Assembly: GCA_003218975.1 (NCBI GenBank)
Contig: QHPD01000103.1
Span: 1 to 55,421, forward strand
Length of the DNA stretch: 55,421 bases
Direction of reading: 5' to 3'
DNA from: Verrucomicrobiota bacterium
Lineage (GTDB): Bacteria > Verrucomicrobiota > Verrucomicrobiia > Chthoniobacterales > UBA10450
A model generated the notes under the pieces. The model was not told the origin of the DNA and made no database searches. It saw only the letters and a program-made list of their open reading frames with translations. Positions 35,433 to 44,587 of the stretch are shown piece after piece (the stretch's first letter is position 1; each line of letters opens with the position of its first letter). The position numbers and the translations under genes are program-made.

Positions 35433-35835
35433 CGGGAGCAAAATTCGAGATTTCTGTCGCGCTTTCGCGCTTTATGAGGTGGTCCTCGGTGTGGCGATTT
35501 TCGCCGTCGGCGTGTTGGCGCTCGGGCGAGCGGTGGAAAATTGCCTGAGTGCGAGCACACTCAACGCAGAAGAAGAAGCTGTGCGTGAGATACTAGCCAA
35601 CCGTATGGCGGAAGTTCAGGCCGCGCCTGGTTTCCCCGATACGGCCAAGGAATTCAAGATCGACAGCGGTTTTGGCGTTGTAACCTTGATCCAGAAAAGC
35701 GCGCCGGCTGATTTGGTCGAACCGAATAATACGCGGCTGAACGGGATCAATCTGGTGACCTTGACTGCGCAGTGGGAACGCCGCAGGGCTCCGCAATCGA
35801 AACAGATCAACTTTTATGTCTATCGTCCCGGGTAA
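35419..35835 (+). CDS. gspI: Minor pseudopilin GspI-like
   Basis: 138 residues. The prepilin region is RAFALYEVVLGVAIFAVGVL: the conserved Glu+5 is present, while the usual Gly before the cleavage site is Ala. The rest fits GspI (LTLTAQWERR-type C-terminal strand VTLTAQWERRRA). Overlaps both neighbours, so translation is probably coupled. Confidence 0.78.
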   Translation: MRRDNGSKIRDFCRAFALYEVVLGVAIFAVGVLALGRAVENCLSASTLNAEEEAVREILANRMAEVQAAPGFPDTAKEFKIDSGFGVVTLIQKSAPADLVEPNNTRLNGINLVTLTAQWERRRAPQSKQINFYVYRPG

Positions 35836-36478
35836 TAGCAGGGTGCAAATTAGAGATTCGAGATTCGAAATCCGAAATTCCCGCGGTTTCACGCTGCTGG
35901 AGATCATACTAGCCATGGCGATTCTCGGCATGATGTCACTGGCGATTTACCGTTTTGTGCAATCGAATCTGATCGCCATGCGCGCTTCATCTCAGGCAAG
36001 CGCGGCTGAGGCGCCATACGGCGGGTTGCGCGATTTATTAACCGAGCAATGGCAAGGTCTGCCCCAAGGCCGCGGCGGTCTCAGCGGAGAACCTTTCAAG
36101 CTAAACGATCGTCAGCGCGACGAGATTAGATGGAAATGCAGCGCCGGATCGGGATTACTGACGCGGTACGCGGGGGGGGAATTCATGGTGCTGTTGCGGT
36201 TGCAGCCCCAAAGCGAGAAGAGCGACCAGCTTGATCTGGGGCTTTTGCGCAAGCCAGCGGACGATACCGGCGCCGGACCCGAGCGCGAAAGCTGGGTACC
36301 GTTGATTAAGAATGTGCGCAGCCTGCAAATTGGTTATTTCGAACCTCGACTGAACAGCTGGGTGGACCGCTGGACAGACTCGGCGCGACTGCCTCGCCTG
36401 GTGAAATTAACTATCGGACGCACTGATAGCTCTGTGCCGTGGGAAGCGATTATTCCCATAAGCCGAACGCCATTTTGA
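35816..36478 (+). CDS. gspJ: Minor pseudopilin GspJ-like
   Basis: 220 residues. The prepilin cleavage site is SRG-FTLLEI after Gly24 followed by a hydrophobic helix. Residues 11-22 of the leader (QIRDSRFEIRNS) are encoded by a dispersed GATTCGAAAT-type repeat. Because the leader is cut off by the prepilin peptidase, the mature protein would be unaffected. The C-terminal part fits GspJ (LVKLTIGRTD). Overlaps gspI by 20 bases. Confidence 0.8.
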   Translation: MSIVPGNSRVQIRDSRFEIRNSRGFTLLEIILAMAILGMMSLAIYRFVQSNLIAMRASSQASAAEAPYGGLRDLLTEQWQGLPQGRGGLSGEPFKLNDRQRDEIRWKCSAGSGLLTRYAGGEFMVLLRLQPQSEKSDQLDLGLLRKPADDTGAGPERESWVPLIKNVRSLQIGYFEPRLNSWVDRWTDSARLPRLVKLTIGRTDSSVPWEAIIPISRTPF

Positions 36479-36481
36479 ACG

Positions 36482-37414
36482 ATGAAAGCTTTTAGTCCGA
36501 AATTGGAAATTCGAAATCCGAAACTGACCTCTGGCGCAGCGCTGATGCTGGCGCTCTGGGCGCTGTTTATGCTTAGCGCAATGGTGACTTCCTGGGCAGC
36601 CGATATTCAGTCGCGCCTCACTCTTTCCAGCAATGCCAACCGCGTTTTGAGCGCAGAAGCGATGGCGTGTTCGGGCGCGGACGTTGCGCTGCATCCGGCC
36701 ATAAGCCCCAGCTCGCCAAACTTGCACCGGCAAATCGGAAGCGAAGGTTACGACACTCACATTGCCGGCGAGGGCGGCCGCTTGAATCTGAACTGGCTGA
36801 CCGCAGGGGAAGACCCGGTGCGCCTGGATATTTTGCGGAGATATCTCGAGCTCAAAGGTGTCGATCTTAATGATCGCGATACGATGATCGATGCGCTGCT
36901 GGATTGGGTGGAAGCAAATACCGGGCTACATCGGTTGAACGCCCCGCCGGAGACGGACGAGTATCGTCCGCCGCACGCGCCGCTGGGCTCCGTGGACGAA
37001 CTCAAGGAAGTCGCCGGATGGAAAGAATTCACTTCGCGGCCGGGCTGGGCCGATGATTTCACGATCAACAGCACAGGGCCGATCGATCTTGCCTGGGCAT
37101 CGCGCGATGTGTTGCGAGCGTTACCGGGCATGCGTGATGATTTGGTCGATCGTTTTCTGCAATTACGACAAGGCCCCGACGGCATCGATGGGACGGCCGA
37201 TGATTTTCTGTTCAACAATCTCACTAACGTGCAGACCGCACTCGGCTTTACAGCGGAGCAATTTCAGCAGATCGCCGCCCTGGTGATATTCAAGGACCCG
37301 GTCTTCCGGATTACGAGTGTTGGAAAATCAGGCAACGTAAAACGCTCCGTGCAAGTGTTGGTGCGCAAGGTCCTCGGCGACGTTCCTCAATTGATTAGCT
37401 GGAAGGAGATTTGA
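36482..37414 (+). CDS. gspK: Tip pseudopilin GspK-like
   Basis: 310 residues, the long-pseudopilin length expected of GspK. The leader (SPKLEIRNPKLTSG) is again repeat-derived, and is followed by ALMLALWALFMLSAMVTSW. The body has the two SAM-like helical domains of GspK (LNLNWLTAGEDPVRLDIL, INSTGPIDLAWASRDVLRAL). GspK caps the pseudopilus with GspI and GspJ. Four bases separate it from gspJ and its stop overlaps the TTG start of gspL. Confidence 0.83.
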   Translation: MKAFSPKLEIRNPKLTSGAALMLALWALFMLSAMVTSWAADIQSRLTLSSNANRVLSAEAMACSGADVALHPAISPSSPNLHRQIGSEGYDTHIAGEGGRLNLNWLTAGEDPVRLDILRRYLELKGVDLNDRDTMIDALLDWVEANTGLHRLNAPPETDEYRPPHAPLGSVDELKEVAGWKEFTSRPGWADDFTINSTGPIDLAWASRDVLRALPGMRDDLVDRFLQLRQGPDGIDGTADDFLFNNLTNVQTALGFTAEQFQQIAALVIFKDPVFRITSVGKSGNVKRSVQVLVRKVLGDVPQLISWKEI

Positions 37415-38652
37415 TTATCGAGACTGCAGCCACATCCGTTTTTATCATTCCGACCGCACACGGCTGGAATCTTCTGCGTTCGACCGAGGGAAACGGCTCG
37501 TGGAATGTGCGTAGGCTGGAGTCCCTAGAGGAGGCTGTGCCGCTGCTCACGCCCACGGACGATCTGGTGCTCGGTCTGCCTCTTACCGCCGTGCTCGCGC
37601 AACGATTCCATTTGCCGACTAGCGATGCGGCAGAGTTTCCGGAAATGATTCGAATTCAGGTTGAGAAAGCGTTGCCATTTTCGCCTGATGAAGTGACCAC
37701 CGATTTTGAAGTAATCGAGCAAAACGAAAGTGGAAGCGTTGTTTCGGCTGTTGCAGTCAGAAACGAACAGCTTGCTGAGATCGCGGCGCCACTGCTGAAA
37801 CGCGGCTACATTCCGCGCCAAGTAACCGTCTATGCGGCACAACGGGCGAGCACCCACGCGCCACAGGGAAACGCTCTGCTGATTTATCCAGAGGGCGAAA
37901 CCCTTGTTTATGCCGTGACTGAAAACGGAAAACTGAGCCTCGCTCGAACGTTGGAAAATGCCAATGGGGAACAGTTGCAATTGGAATTGCCGCAGTTCCG
38001 GTTGAGCGCCGAATTGCAAGGCATCAGCGCATCCTTCCCGAACGTATTGCTGGATGAGAAATGCTACGAACTCCGCGACGCCGTGCAGGGAATCCTGGCT
38101 AGCCCGGCTGAAATCGTGGGCATCGAACTCCCGCCCGCTCCGGTCAAATTAAACCTTCTTCCCGAAAGCTGGCGCCGCCGTCGCTTGCAATTGGCTCGGC
38201 GACTGGAATGGCGCAAACGGCTCATTTGGGCAGGGAGCACTTATGCAGGGTTGCTCGTTGTCTTGCTGGTCTATCTTGCCTTCATGCGCATGGGAATTGG
38301 AAGGATCGAGCGACAGATTGCGCGCGACGCGCCGAAAACGGAGTTTGTCCGCGCTACGGAAGCCAATTGGAAGGCGCTCGCGCCCGCTATCGATTCGCGT
38401 TACTACCCGGTCGAAATCTTGCTGCATCTTTTCGAAAGTCTGCCGTCTGCCGATGTGCGTATCACGGCGTATAATCAATCTGCACGGCAGATTTCAGTCG
38501 ATGGCGAGGCCAGCACGGCGGCGCTCGCTTATCAATTCATTGAGAACATCAAGAAAAAACCGGAGCTGGGCGTATTTCAATTCGACATGGCAGCGCCCCG
38601 CATTTTGCCGAACGACCATGCGCAGTTCCGAGTGGAGGGCAGGCCACGATGA
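37411..38652 (+). CDS. gspL: GspL/PilM-PilN-like assembly platform protein
   Basis: 413 residues from a TTG preceded by AAGGAGAT. The N-terminal actin-like domain (LVLGLPLTAVLAQRF, IRIQVEKALPFSPDEV) resembles PilM/GspL; a membrane helix at about 275-295 (AGSTYAGLLVVLLVYLAFM) is followed by a periplasmic PilN-like part. GspL couples the cytoplasmic ATPase GspE to the platform. Overlaps both gspK and gspM by four bases. Confidence 0.75.
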   Translation: MIIETAATSVFIIPTAHGWNLLRSTEGNGSWNVRRLESLEEAVPLLTPTDDLVLGLPLTAVLAQRFHLPTSDAAEFPEMIRIQVEKALPFSPDEVTTDFEVIEQNESGSVVSAVAVRNEQLAEIAAPLLKRGYIPRQVTVYAAQRASTHAPQGNALLIYPEGETLVYAVTENGKLSLARTLENANGEQLQLELPQFRLSAELQGISASFPNVLLDEKCYELRDAVQGILASPAEIVGIELPPAPVKLNLLPESWRRRRLQLARRLEWRKRLIWAGSTYAGLLVVLLVYLAFMRMGIGRIERQIARDAPKTEFVRATEANWKALAPAIDSRYYPVEILLHLFESLPSADVRITAYNQSARQISVDGEASTAALAYQFIENIKKKPELGVFQFDMAAPRILPNDHAQFRVEGRPR

Positions 38653-39203
38653 TAGTGCCCGGGTGGTACGAGCGGATGAATCAGCGCGAACGCGTACTTT
38701 CATGGCTTGTCGTGGGCACGCTGTTCCTCCTTGTGAATCTTTTCATTTTGAGCTGGCTCTTTGGCGCTTTGGGTCGCGCTCGGGCGGAGTTGGCCGCACG
38801 CAAAGCGGTTTTGGCCGAGCAGACTGTCTATATAAAGGAACGAGACCTTTGGATGAAGCGCGACCAATGGATTCGGCAACATCAACCAACGCTTAAGAAT
38901 CCAGGCGAAGCCTCTGTTCTACTCGACCAGTTGAAACAGGTGGCCGGCAAGGATAATATCTTGATTCAAAATCCTGCGATTGGCACGGGCGAAACAACTC
39001 CTTACCACCAGACGATTTTTGCCTCGATTGAAACGAAGAGCCCATGGCCGCCTCTCGTGCATTTTCTCTACGATGTGCAGCAGCCTGATGCTTTTGTCGT
39101 ATTCGAGAATGTCAATCTCGTCATCGACAGCAGTGATCCCACTATGATGCGCGGCAAGTTTAAGACCGCCCGCTGGTTTGCACCGGCGCAGCGACCCAAA
39201 TAG
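38649..39203 (+). CDS. gspM: GspM-like protein
   Basis: 184 residues: a short cytoplasmic start with WYERMNQRERVLSW, one membrane helix (LFLLVNLFILSWLFGALG), a coiled-coil stretch and a ferredoxin-like periplasmic domain. This layout, and the place directly after gspL, identify GspM/PilO. It stabilises GspL in the inner membrane. Confidence 0.7.
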   Translation: MIVPGWYERMNQRERVLSWLVVGTLFLLVNLFILSWLFGALGRARAELAARKAVLAEQTVYIKERDLWMKRDQWIRQHQPTLKNPGEASVLLDQLKQVAGKDNILIQNPAIGTGETTPYHQTIFASIETKSPWPPLVHFLYDVQQPDAFVVFENVNLVIDSSDPTMMRGKFKTARWFAPAQRPK

Positions 39204-39208
39204 CTAGT

Positions 39209-39847
39209 ATGAAACATGCTTTCGCAATTGTGTCGGTCCTTGCGCTGCTGGGCGCGGCCTTGAGTCGCGCCGACGATGTGCTTCCACCGCGCTTCAATTT
39301 CGATCGCTACTCAGCAATGCTGGAGAAGTCGCCATTTGCAATTGCCACGGCGGTCGCTTTACCTGCGGCAAAGCCCGATTTCGCCAAGGACCTTTACGTG
39401 GCGAATGCGGCGCATTCACCCGACGGTGACCTGGTGACGATCGCGTCGAGTTCGGATCATAATTTCAAAAGATATCTCACTACAAAAGAGCCGGTAGATG
39501 GCTACAGCATCGCCGGTATCGAATGGTCGGATCGTGTGGGGGAGACAAAGGTAACCATTGGCAAGCATGGACAATTTGCGACCATTACTTTCAACCAGGC
39601 GCTGATGTCGCAACCGCCACCGGCCGTCGCAAGCTCTGTGCCGAATGTAATGCCAGATGAGCCCGACGTTACTGCTCCGCCGCCGACCGTTGCCGCGCCG
39701 GCCATGCCCGTGCGTTCTCCATTTGTGCCTCCAGTTCTAAACCAGCAGGCGCCTAGCCCTCACGTGCGCGGCGTAATTCAGCGAAATCCAAGGTTGCCAT
39801 CGAGGCGTCCTAAATCAGTTCTCGGGATGCCGCGTGCGCAACAATAA
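39209..39847 (+). CDS. Exported proline-rich protein at the end of the gsp operon
   Basis: 212 residues with a signal peptide (MKHAFAIVSVLALLGAALSR) and a Pro-rich C-terminal half. Residues about 60-130 could fold as a small beta domain (DGYSIAGIEWSDRVGETKVTI), similar in layout to the homology region of GspC. No family recognised. Its position six bases after gspM suggests a pseudopilus or secretin-contact role, perhaps replacing GspC. Confidence 0.6.
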   Translation: MKHAFAIVSVLALLGAALSRADDVLPPRFNFDRYSAMLEKSPFAIATAVALPAAKPDFAKDLYVANAAHSPDGDLVTIASSSDHNFKRYLTTKEPVDGYSIAGIEWSDRVGETKVTIGKHGQFATITFNQALMSQPPPAVASSVPNVMPDEPDVTAPPPTVAAPAMPVRSPFVPPVLNQQAPSPHVRGVIQRNPRLPSRRPKSVLGMPRAQQ

Positions 39848-39900
39848 GGTGCTGGCGCGTCGTTCTTACTCCATTTCAGGGCACTCCGTGATCGGATCGG

Positions 39901-40323
39901 TCAACCGCCGCCCCAATCGTCATCCGCTGTGTCAGCCTTCCGATCCGGCCCTGCGGAATATAGATCGTAGCCGCTCGGATCTTTGAGACCAGGATTGCGA
40001 TAAATATAATCGCTGCCCCAGGGATCTTTTGGCTGCTCCTTGAACAACTGATACCAGCGGGTAGGTCGCGGATCATTCTGCGGTTGGGTCACCAGTGCCT
40101 GCAAACCCTGTTCCGTCGTCGGATAGAACCCGTTCATGCTCTCGTAGAGTTGCAGCTGCGTTTTGATCGCCTGAACGTCGGCTTGAACGCGCATGCTTTT
40201 CGCGACCCCGGTGGTATTGCCAAGTTTTGAAATCGCGACACCCAAAATGATCACGATGATGCTAACCACGAGCATGATCTCCAGCAGCGTAAAACCGTGT
40301 TGTTTCGTTTTCTTTCTCATCAC
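39901..40323 (-). CDS. gspG: Major pseudopilin GspG
   Basis: 140 residues. Leader then QHG-FTLLEIMLVVSIIVIIL, followed by QLYESMNGFYPTTEQGLQAL, PKDPWGSDYIYRNPG and YDLYSAGPD, the hallmark order of GspG, including the acidic calcium-site tail (ADTADDDW). The main shaft protein of the type II pseudopilus. On the strand opposite to gspH-M. Confidence 0.95.
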   Translation of the reverse strand: MMRKKTKQHGFTLLEIMLVVSIIVIILGVAISKLGNTTGVAKSMRVQADVQAIKTQLQLYESMNGFYPTTEQGLQALVTQPQNDPRPTRWYQLFKEQPKDPWGSDYIYRNPGLKDPSGYDLYSAGPDRKADTADDDWGGG

Positions 40324-40380
40324 AAATAAGCAGCAACCTCTTCTGGTTAGCGGTTACGCTACTTTAAACTTGGGGAATTG

Positions 40381-41442
40381 CTAGTGACCGGTCTGCAGAA
40401 GATAATCCGACTTGTCCCACAAATACTTTAATTGGATCTGCGTAGCGCGGATTGCGGAAGTGCCGCTGGCAGGCCCGTTCACAACAAGCAGATCATTCGT
40501 TCCTACTTTCAGGCTAGTGACCGGCACAATTTTCTGCGCACGCAGCCAGCCAGTGTATTGGAAATGCATTTGCCTGACGAGCCGTTCGCCTTCGCCACGG
40601 TAGCCCGGGTCAGCCAGATCCGGCAGGGCAAGCGAAGCCGGCCCGATGTCCTGGCCATTGAGATAAATCTCAGGCGCAGCATCAATGCGCGGGCTCACGA
40701 TTTCGAACGTGAGCAGGGCAGCAAGCGGTTGGGCTTCAATCGAAAACTGAAATGCGGCACCCTGCTGAATCTGCGATCCGATTCGGATTGTTTCTGCCGC
40801 AAGTGTTGCAGTGACAGTCCCGAATTGCTCTACGTCTTCAGCCGGCGCACGCAGTTGGGGCATCGATGAGAACGGTTCGGGAATCATTTCACGGTGCTCA
40901 GCGTTCACAGGATGAACCACCGCGCTGCTCGTCATCCAGTCGAGATACGCCGCCCGCACTGTTTTGCCATCTCCGGGCACTTCGATATCGATCGATGAGG
41001 CGGCGGTCATGGGGATGATCACCGAATCCGAGCTGGGCAAATCAACTCCCGAACCCAGCAGGCCCGACCGCAGCACGTGGGTGCCGGATTCGTCCCAGGC
41101 AATCAGTTCCGGCCGTTGATCGGGCTTATCGTCGAAGAACAAGCGAAAAAGAAGTACTTGATGGGCCGGGCTCGGCCTGGTCACGCGAATGCGAAAGACG
41201 CTTTTCGACAACGTGTTGACTGCTGCTTGCGCCGGTAACAAGGTCACTGCCTCCACCCATGGCGGCGCGCTTTGTGTTCTCGAATTCTCAGGTACGTTTT
41301 GGCGGAGATCAATCCAGGCGCTTTCCGGAACTGGCTGCGCCGACGTATCGAGGGGCGACAGTAAGGCATCGCTCAGGGCCTCCTGCGCAGAAGCGCGACA
41401 GATCGCGCTGAAAAGTAACGCGAAGGCGACCCAGCGAAACAT
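40381..41442 (-). CDS. Exported protein of unknown function in the gsp cluster
   Basis: 353 residues with a signal peptide ending CRASAQ. The mature part is rich in beta-type sequence and lacks cysteines. No family recognised. It lies between gspG and gspF, 58 bases from the former, so it is likely expressed with them and may be a secreted substrate or accessory of the system. Confidence 0.65.
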   Translation of the reverse strand: MFRWVAFALLFSAICRASAQEALSDALLSPLDTSAQPVPESAWIDLRQNVPENSRTQSAPPWVEAVTLLPAQAAVNTLSKSVFRIRVTRPSPAHQVLLFRLFFDDKPDQRPELIAWDESGTHVLRSGLLGSGVDLPSSDSVIIPMTAASSIDIEVPGDGKTVRAAYLDWMTSSAVVHPVNAEHREMIPEPFSSMPQLRAPAEDVEQFGTVTATLAAETIRIGSQIQQGAAFQFSIEAQPLAALLTFEIVSPRIDAAPEIYLNGQDIGPASLALPDLADPGYRGEGERLVRQMHFQYTGWLRAQKIVPVTSLKVGTNDLLVVNGPASGTSAIRATQIQLKYLWDKSDYLLQTGH

Positions 41443-41490
41443 CGGTAGGCGGCGAGGCTATTGAAGCGCCATCTGCATTGCAAGCAATTT

Positions 41491-42735
41491 TTAGTGTGGA
41501 CGAAATTGCAAGCTATGTGTCATCTCGAAGACCGCCGAGAGAATGCTGAAAACGACGAGACCAACCAACACTGCAATTACCACGATAATTACCGGCGGAA
41601 TCAGTTGTGAGATCACTGCGACGCTTCGATCCAGTTCACGTTCATATACGTCAGCGATTGCCTGCATCGTTTCGGCGAAATGCCCAGTTTGTTCTCCGAC
41701 CGACATCATGTCCGTCAACAAATCCGGAAAGAATTTTTGCGCCTGCAAAGCGGCGGAGAGCGTCGCACCGTCGATGACTGCCCTGCGTACTTCGCGCAAT
41801 TTTAGTTCGAGAAATTTGTTCCCGGCAATTTCAGTCACTAGATCAAGCGAGCGGAGCAGGGGAATTCCATTTTCCATCAATGTTCCCAATGTACGCGAGA
41901 ACTGCGCATAATACCGATGCCGGATTACCCGCCCATAGCCAGGAATCAGCAATCGGAAACGATCCCACGCAACCCGTCCTTCGTTTGTGCGGACAAACGC
42001 GCGAAAACCAATGACGGCGCCCACCGCCAGAAGCACGCCGATCCACCAGTAACCCGTGATGGCGTGGTGAACGTGCAGCAGGATTCGGGTAGGGAAGGGA
42101 AGCGCGCCGCCAGTTTGCGCCATGAACCCGGTCAGCTGCGGCACCATGAACGTGATGAAAATTGTAACTAGGATGGCACCCGCCAGCGTGAGAAACGTCG
42201 GGTAGATCATCGCTTGCTGCACGCGATCTCGCAAGTCTTTCGCCTGTGTCAGATGTTTAACAAGCCGAAGCAGAATTTGTGGCAGCGCGCCGCTTGCCTC
42301 ACCAGCAGCTACCAGATTTACATAGAGCGGCGGGAAGATTCGCGGTAGCTCGCTGAGTGCCTGCGAAAAACTCCGTCCATCGATCAGCGCCTGGTGCAGC
42401 GTGTGCGTCATCTGCTGGACCCGCGGCTGCTTCAAACGTTTTTCCAGGATCGACAATCCTTCGTCCAGCGTCATCCCTGCCTGCAGCAAATGGGCGAGTT
42501 GCTCTGTAAAAACCAGCAACTGCCCGTGCGGAATTTTCAGCTTTTGTGTGGGCGCTGCCGCTACTGCGCCTTCTCGTCTAACTGCTGTAGGCGCTGCACC
42601 TACCATCTCGATCCGGATCGGTATGCACTGCTGTGCTTCAATCTGGTGAATGGCAACCCCGCGATCCTGGCAGTCCAAAACTCCCTCGACGAGACCGCCC
42701 TGCGCGTTACGCGCGCGATAAGCAAACTGTGGCAT
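41491..42735 (-). CDS. gspF: Type II secretion inner-membrane platform protein GspF
   Basis: 414 residues. Two GspF domains: LLVFTEQLAHLLQAGMTLDE and YYAQFSRTLGTLMENGIPLL, each followed by membrane helices (MIYPTFLTLAGAILVTIFIT; LIPPVIIVVIAVLVGLVVFS). The N-terminal linker, residues about 46-65 (VGAAPTAVRREGAVAAAPTQ), is encoded by a GTAGGCGCTGCACC-type repetitive stretch. GspF is the platform partner of the GspE ATPase, which is not in the window. Confidence 0.94.
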   Translation of the reverse strand: MPQFAYRARNAQGGLVEGVLDCQDRGVAIHQIEAQQCIPIRIEMVGAAPTAVRREGAVAAAPTQKLKIPHGQLLVFTEQLAHLLQAGMTLDEGLSILEKRLKQPRVQQMTHTLHQALIDGRSFSQALSELPRIFPPLYVNLVAAGEASGALPQILLRLVKHLTQAKDLRDRVQQAMIYPTFLTLAGAILVTIFITFMVPQLTGFMAQTGGALPFPTRILLHVHHAITGYWWIGVLLAVGAVIGFRAFVRTNEGRVAWDRFRLLIPGYGRVIRHRYYAQFSRTLGTLMENGIPLLRSLDLVTEIAGNKFLELKLREVRRAVIDGATLSAALQAQKFFPDLLTDMMSVGEQTGHFAETMQAIADVYERELDRSVAVISQLIPPVIIVVIAVLVGLVVFSILSAVFEMTHSLQFRPH

Positions 42736-43076
42736 CCCGTTTGGACATTAGTGCAAAATGGAAAATGCAAAACGCGAAATTCTTACAGAGAACCTAGTCT
42801 TCCGCTGGAGTTTACATCAAATAATCTCGAACAGACTTTTCGATAAGCTGTTCGGCCGAAGTTACCGTTCGGAAAACCTGCTGGATCACGGGCGACTTTG
42901 TAGAGCCACGCGGAATCCTCGCTTTTTCTTGCGCGATTTAAGCGAATCACAAATCAGTTCGTTCTCGCTTTTTGTCATATGTAGTGGAGCCTGGGCGGGT
43001 CTGCCACAACAGATAGGAAAAATTACCGCGAAAATTTACTTGCCATGTCGAAATCGTTCATGTACACGCGACCAAC
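42736..43076. other. Gene-free stretch upstream of gspF
   Basis: 341 bases. A plus-strand open frame crosses it (42758-43210), but its composition (runs of Ser/Cys/Arg, no domain) is unlike a protein. The gspF promoter is expected here; no clear consensus was seen. Confidence 0.5.
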
Positions 43077-43259
43077 ATGAAATGTGCAGCAGTGTTTGTT
43101 TTCATTTCCGTGATGCTCGCATCATCGGATGTGTTCGGCGTTTTGCGTCCCCTCTTCCCAACCAAGGCGCCGCCGCCATTCCGTGGCGATATCTTCGCAG
43201 TAGAAGATGAAATGATTCAACACTCCTCCAGAACCCCGCCCGCGAAAGCGCCGAGGTAA
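43077..43259 (+). CDS. Possible small exported protein, 60 residues
   Basis: MKCAAVFVFISVMLASSDVF forms a plausible signal peptide, followed by a short Pro/Arg-rich tail. No recognised family and no good Shine-Dalgarno site. The signal-peptide pattern is the only support. Confidence 0.4.
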   Translation: MKCAAVFVFISVMLASSDVFGVLRPLFPTKAPPPFRGDIFAVEDEMIQHSSRTPPAKAPR

Positions 43260-43573
43260 CCGCGATGTATTGCGGTGTGAACACAGGTCGTGTTGCCTGT
43301 GGCGCAAAGCCTGCCTCCATCTCAAGAGCGCTCGCAGTCGCCAAATTTGGCGGAATGCGACTTCGGGGTACGTTGCGTTGTCGTTCTCGTTCGCAGCTCG
43401 CTGTAAGACGCTGGAGGCGGGGGCGGGCATCGGCGATGGACGGAAAAGAGTCAAAAGTCGCAATGCTGGTAGCCGTCCAGAGCAAGGCACTCGAAGTGCG
43501 TTTCAGGGCAGAAACCCACTACCGTGAAGAGCTGGAACGCCGTCGAAGCGGTTGACGGTTACGGTTGCGCATC

Positions 43574-43741
43574 CACGCATCAGTTCCACCGCACGTCGTC
43601 GCGAACGGAAAGACAGAGTTGCTCGTCGAAAAGCACTGGCCGGAAATTCACTCGCTCGCTTTTGCCTAACTCGAACACGGAACGCTCGATGGCGAAGGGG
43701 CGACGTTGATTCTTGACCGTTCAGCCGATGTTGGCTGTTAA
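43574..43741 (+). pseudogene. Remnant of a small M41-like (peptidase C-terminal type) protein
   Basis: The frame reads ASVPPHVVANGKTELLVEKH, then WPEIHSLAFA, an in-frame TAA at 43667, then LEHGTLDGEGATLIL. The pattern H-W-x-E/x-I...A..LL..GTL.G resembles the C-terminus of FtsH/M41-like small proteins that I remember. The premature stop and lack of an N-terminus mark it as a relic. The surrounding stretch 43260-43849 has no intact gene. Confidence 0.4.
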
Positions 43742-43775
43742 ACGTGCGGTAGAACGGTCACTACGCCTGCCCCTT

Positions 43776-43818
43776 GGGACGTACGACTAAGGTCGCATAG
43801 GCTTCCGGACTATTGTTC
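43776..43818 (+). promoter_or_regulatory. Conserved GTACG-CTAAGGTC element upstream of the Gly/Tyr-rich gene
   Basis: GTACGACTAAGGTCGCATAG then GCTTCCGG, about 40-70 bases before the ATG at 43850. A close match (GTACGGCTAAGGTCCAATA...GGCTGTCCGG) lies at 54131, upstream of the S74-type gene at 54326. Shared placement before two exported surface-type proteins suggests a promoter or leader element. Confidence 0.4.
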
Positions 43819-43849
43819 ATATCTTCTGAGTTAAAAGAAGGGCATTAAA

Positions 43850-44587
43850 ATGAAAAGATCACTTATTCCAATGGCCGTTGTTCTCTCGGTTGTCTCGCTT
43901 TCCTTAAACGGACCTTCCGCCTATGGCGGTGGCCGTGGAGGTGGCGGAGGCGGAGGCCACGGCGGCGGCTGGGCCGGTGGCGGTCATGGCTGGAGCGGTG
44001 GCGGTGGTGGACGCGGCTGGGGCGGCGGCGGAGGCAGCCATTTTGGTTCGATGCCTGCTCGAGGCGGGCAAACGTTCACTCGCAGCGGAATGGGCACATG
44101 GAGTGGCCAGCGCTGGGGTGGCCGCAACTGGAACGGCAACAATTGGAGTGGCCAGCGTTGGGGTGGCGGCCATTGGAACAATTGGAACCGCAATGGGAAT
44201 CATCATAATAATAATAATGTAATCTTCATCGGCGACTTCGGCTTTCCCTTGTGGTGGGGTTGGGGGTATCCATATTACGGAGATGGCTACGGCTACCCAT
44301 ACGGATATGGATACGGGAACGGCTATGGCTATCCGTATGGGGGGTACTACGACAGCTATTACGGCGGCACTGACTACGGCTATGGCTACCCGTCTGGAGG
44401 GTACGAGGGCAGCTATTACGGCGGCACGGGCTACGAAAATGGCTATCCCACCCATTCAAGAGTGGCGGAGTTGCAACGCCGACTTGTGCGAGCCGGGTAT
44501 TACTCTGGCGCAATCGATGGAATGATGGGGCCTGCGACGCGGCGAGCAATTAACGCTTACGAGCGCGAACATGGATTTGCAGGCTAA
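43850..44587 (+). CDS. Exported Gly/Tyr-rich protein with peptidoglycan-binding domain
   Basis: 245 residues. A signal peptide is followed by a Gly-rich block (about 25-75), an Asn/Trp-rich block, and a Gly-Tyr-rich block (YGYPYGYGYGNGYGYPYGG), then at the C-terminus a PG_binding_1 domain (RVAELQRRLVRAGYYSGAID, followed by GMMGPATRRAI). Likely a low-complexity envelope protein anchored to the cell wall. AAAAGAAGGGC precedes the ATG. Confidence 0.82.
   Translation: MKRSLIPMAVVLSVVSLSLNGPSAYGGGRGGGGGGGHGGGWAGGGHGWSGGGGGRGWGGGGGSHFGSMPARGGQTFTRSGMGTWSGQRWGGRNWNGNNWSGQRWGGGHWNNWNRNGNHHNNNNVIFIGDFGFPLWWGWGYPYYGDGYGYPYGYGYGNGYGYPYGGYYDSYYGGTDYGYGYPSGGYEGSYYGGTGYENGYPTHSRVAELQRRLVRAGYYSGAIDGMMGPATRRAINAYEREHGFAG

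Noticed and set aside
42758-43210. 150-codon plus-strand frame upstream of gspF
   Set aside because: Composition is not protein-like, no domain or ribosome-binding site, and a better small frame with a signal peptide lies inside it.
43904-44455. Minus-strand Ala/Val-rich frame of 183 codons
   Set aside because: It is the antisense reading of Gly/Tyr-rich low-complexity DNA in the PG-binding protein gene.
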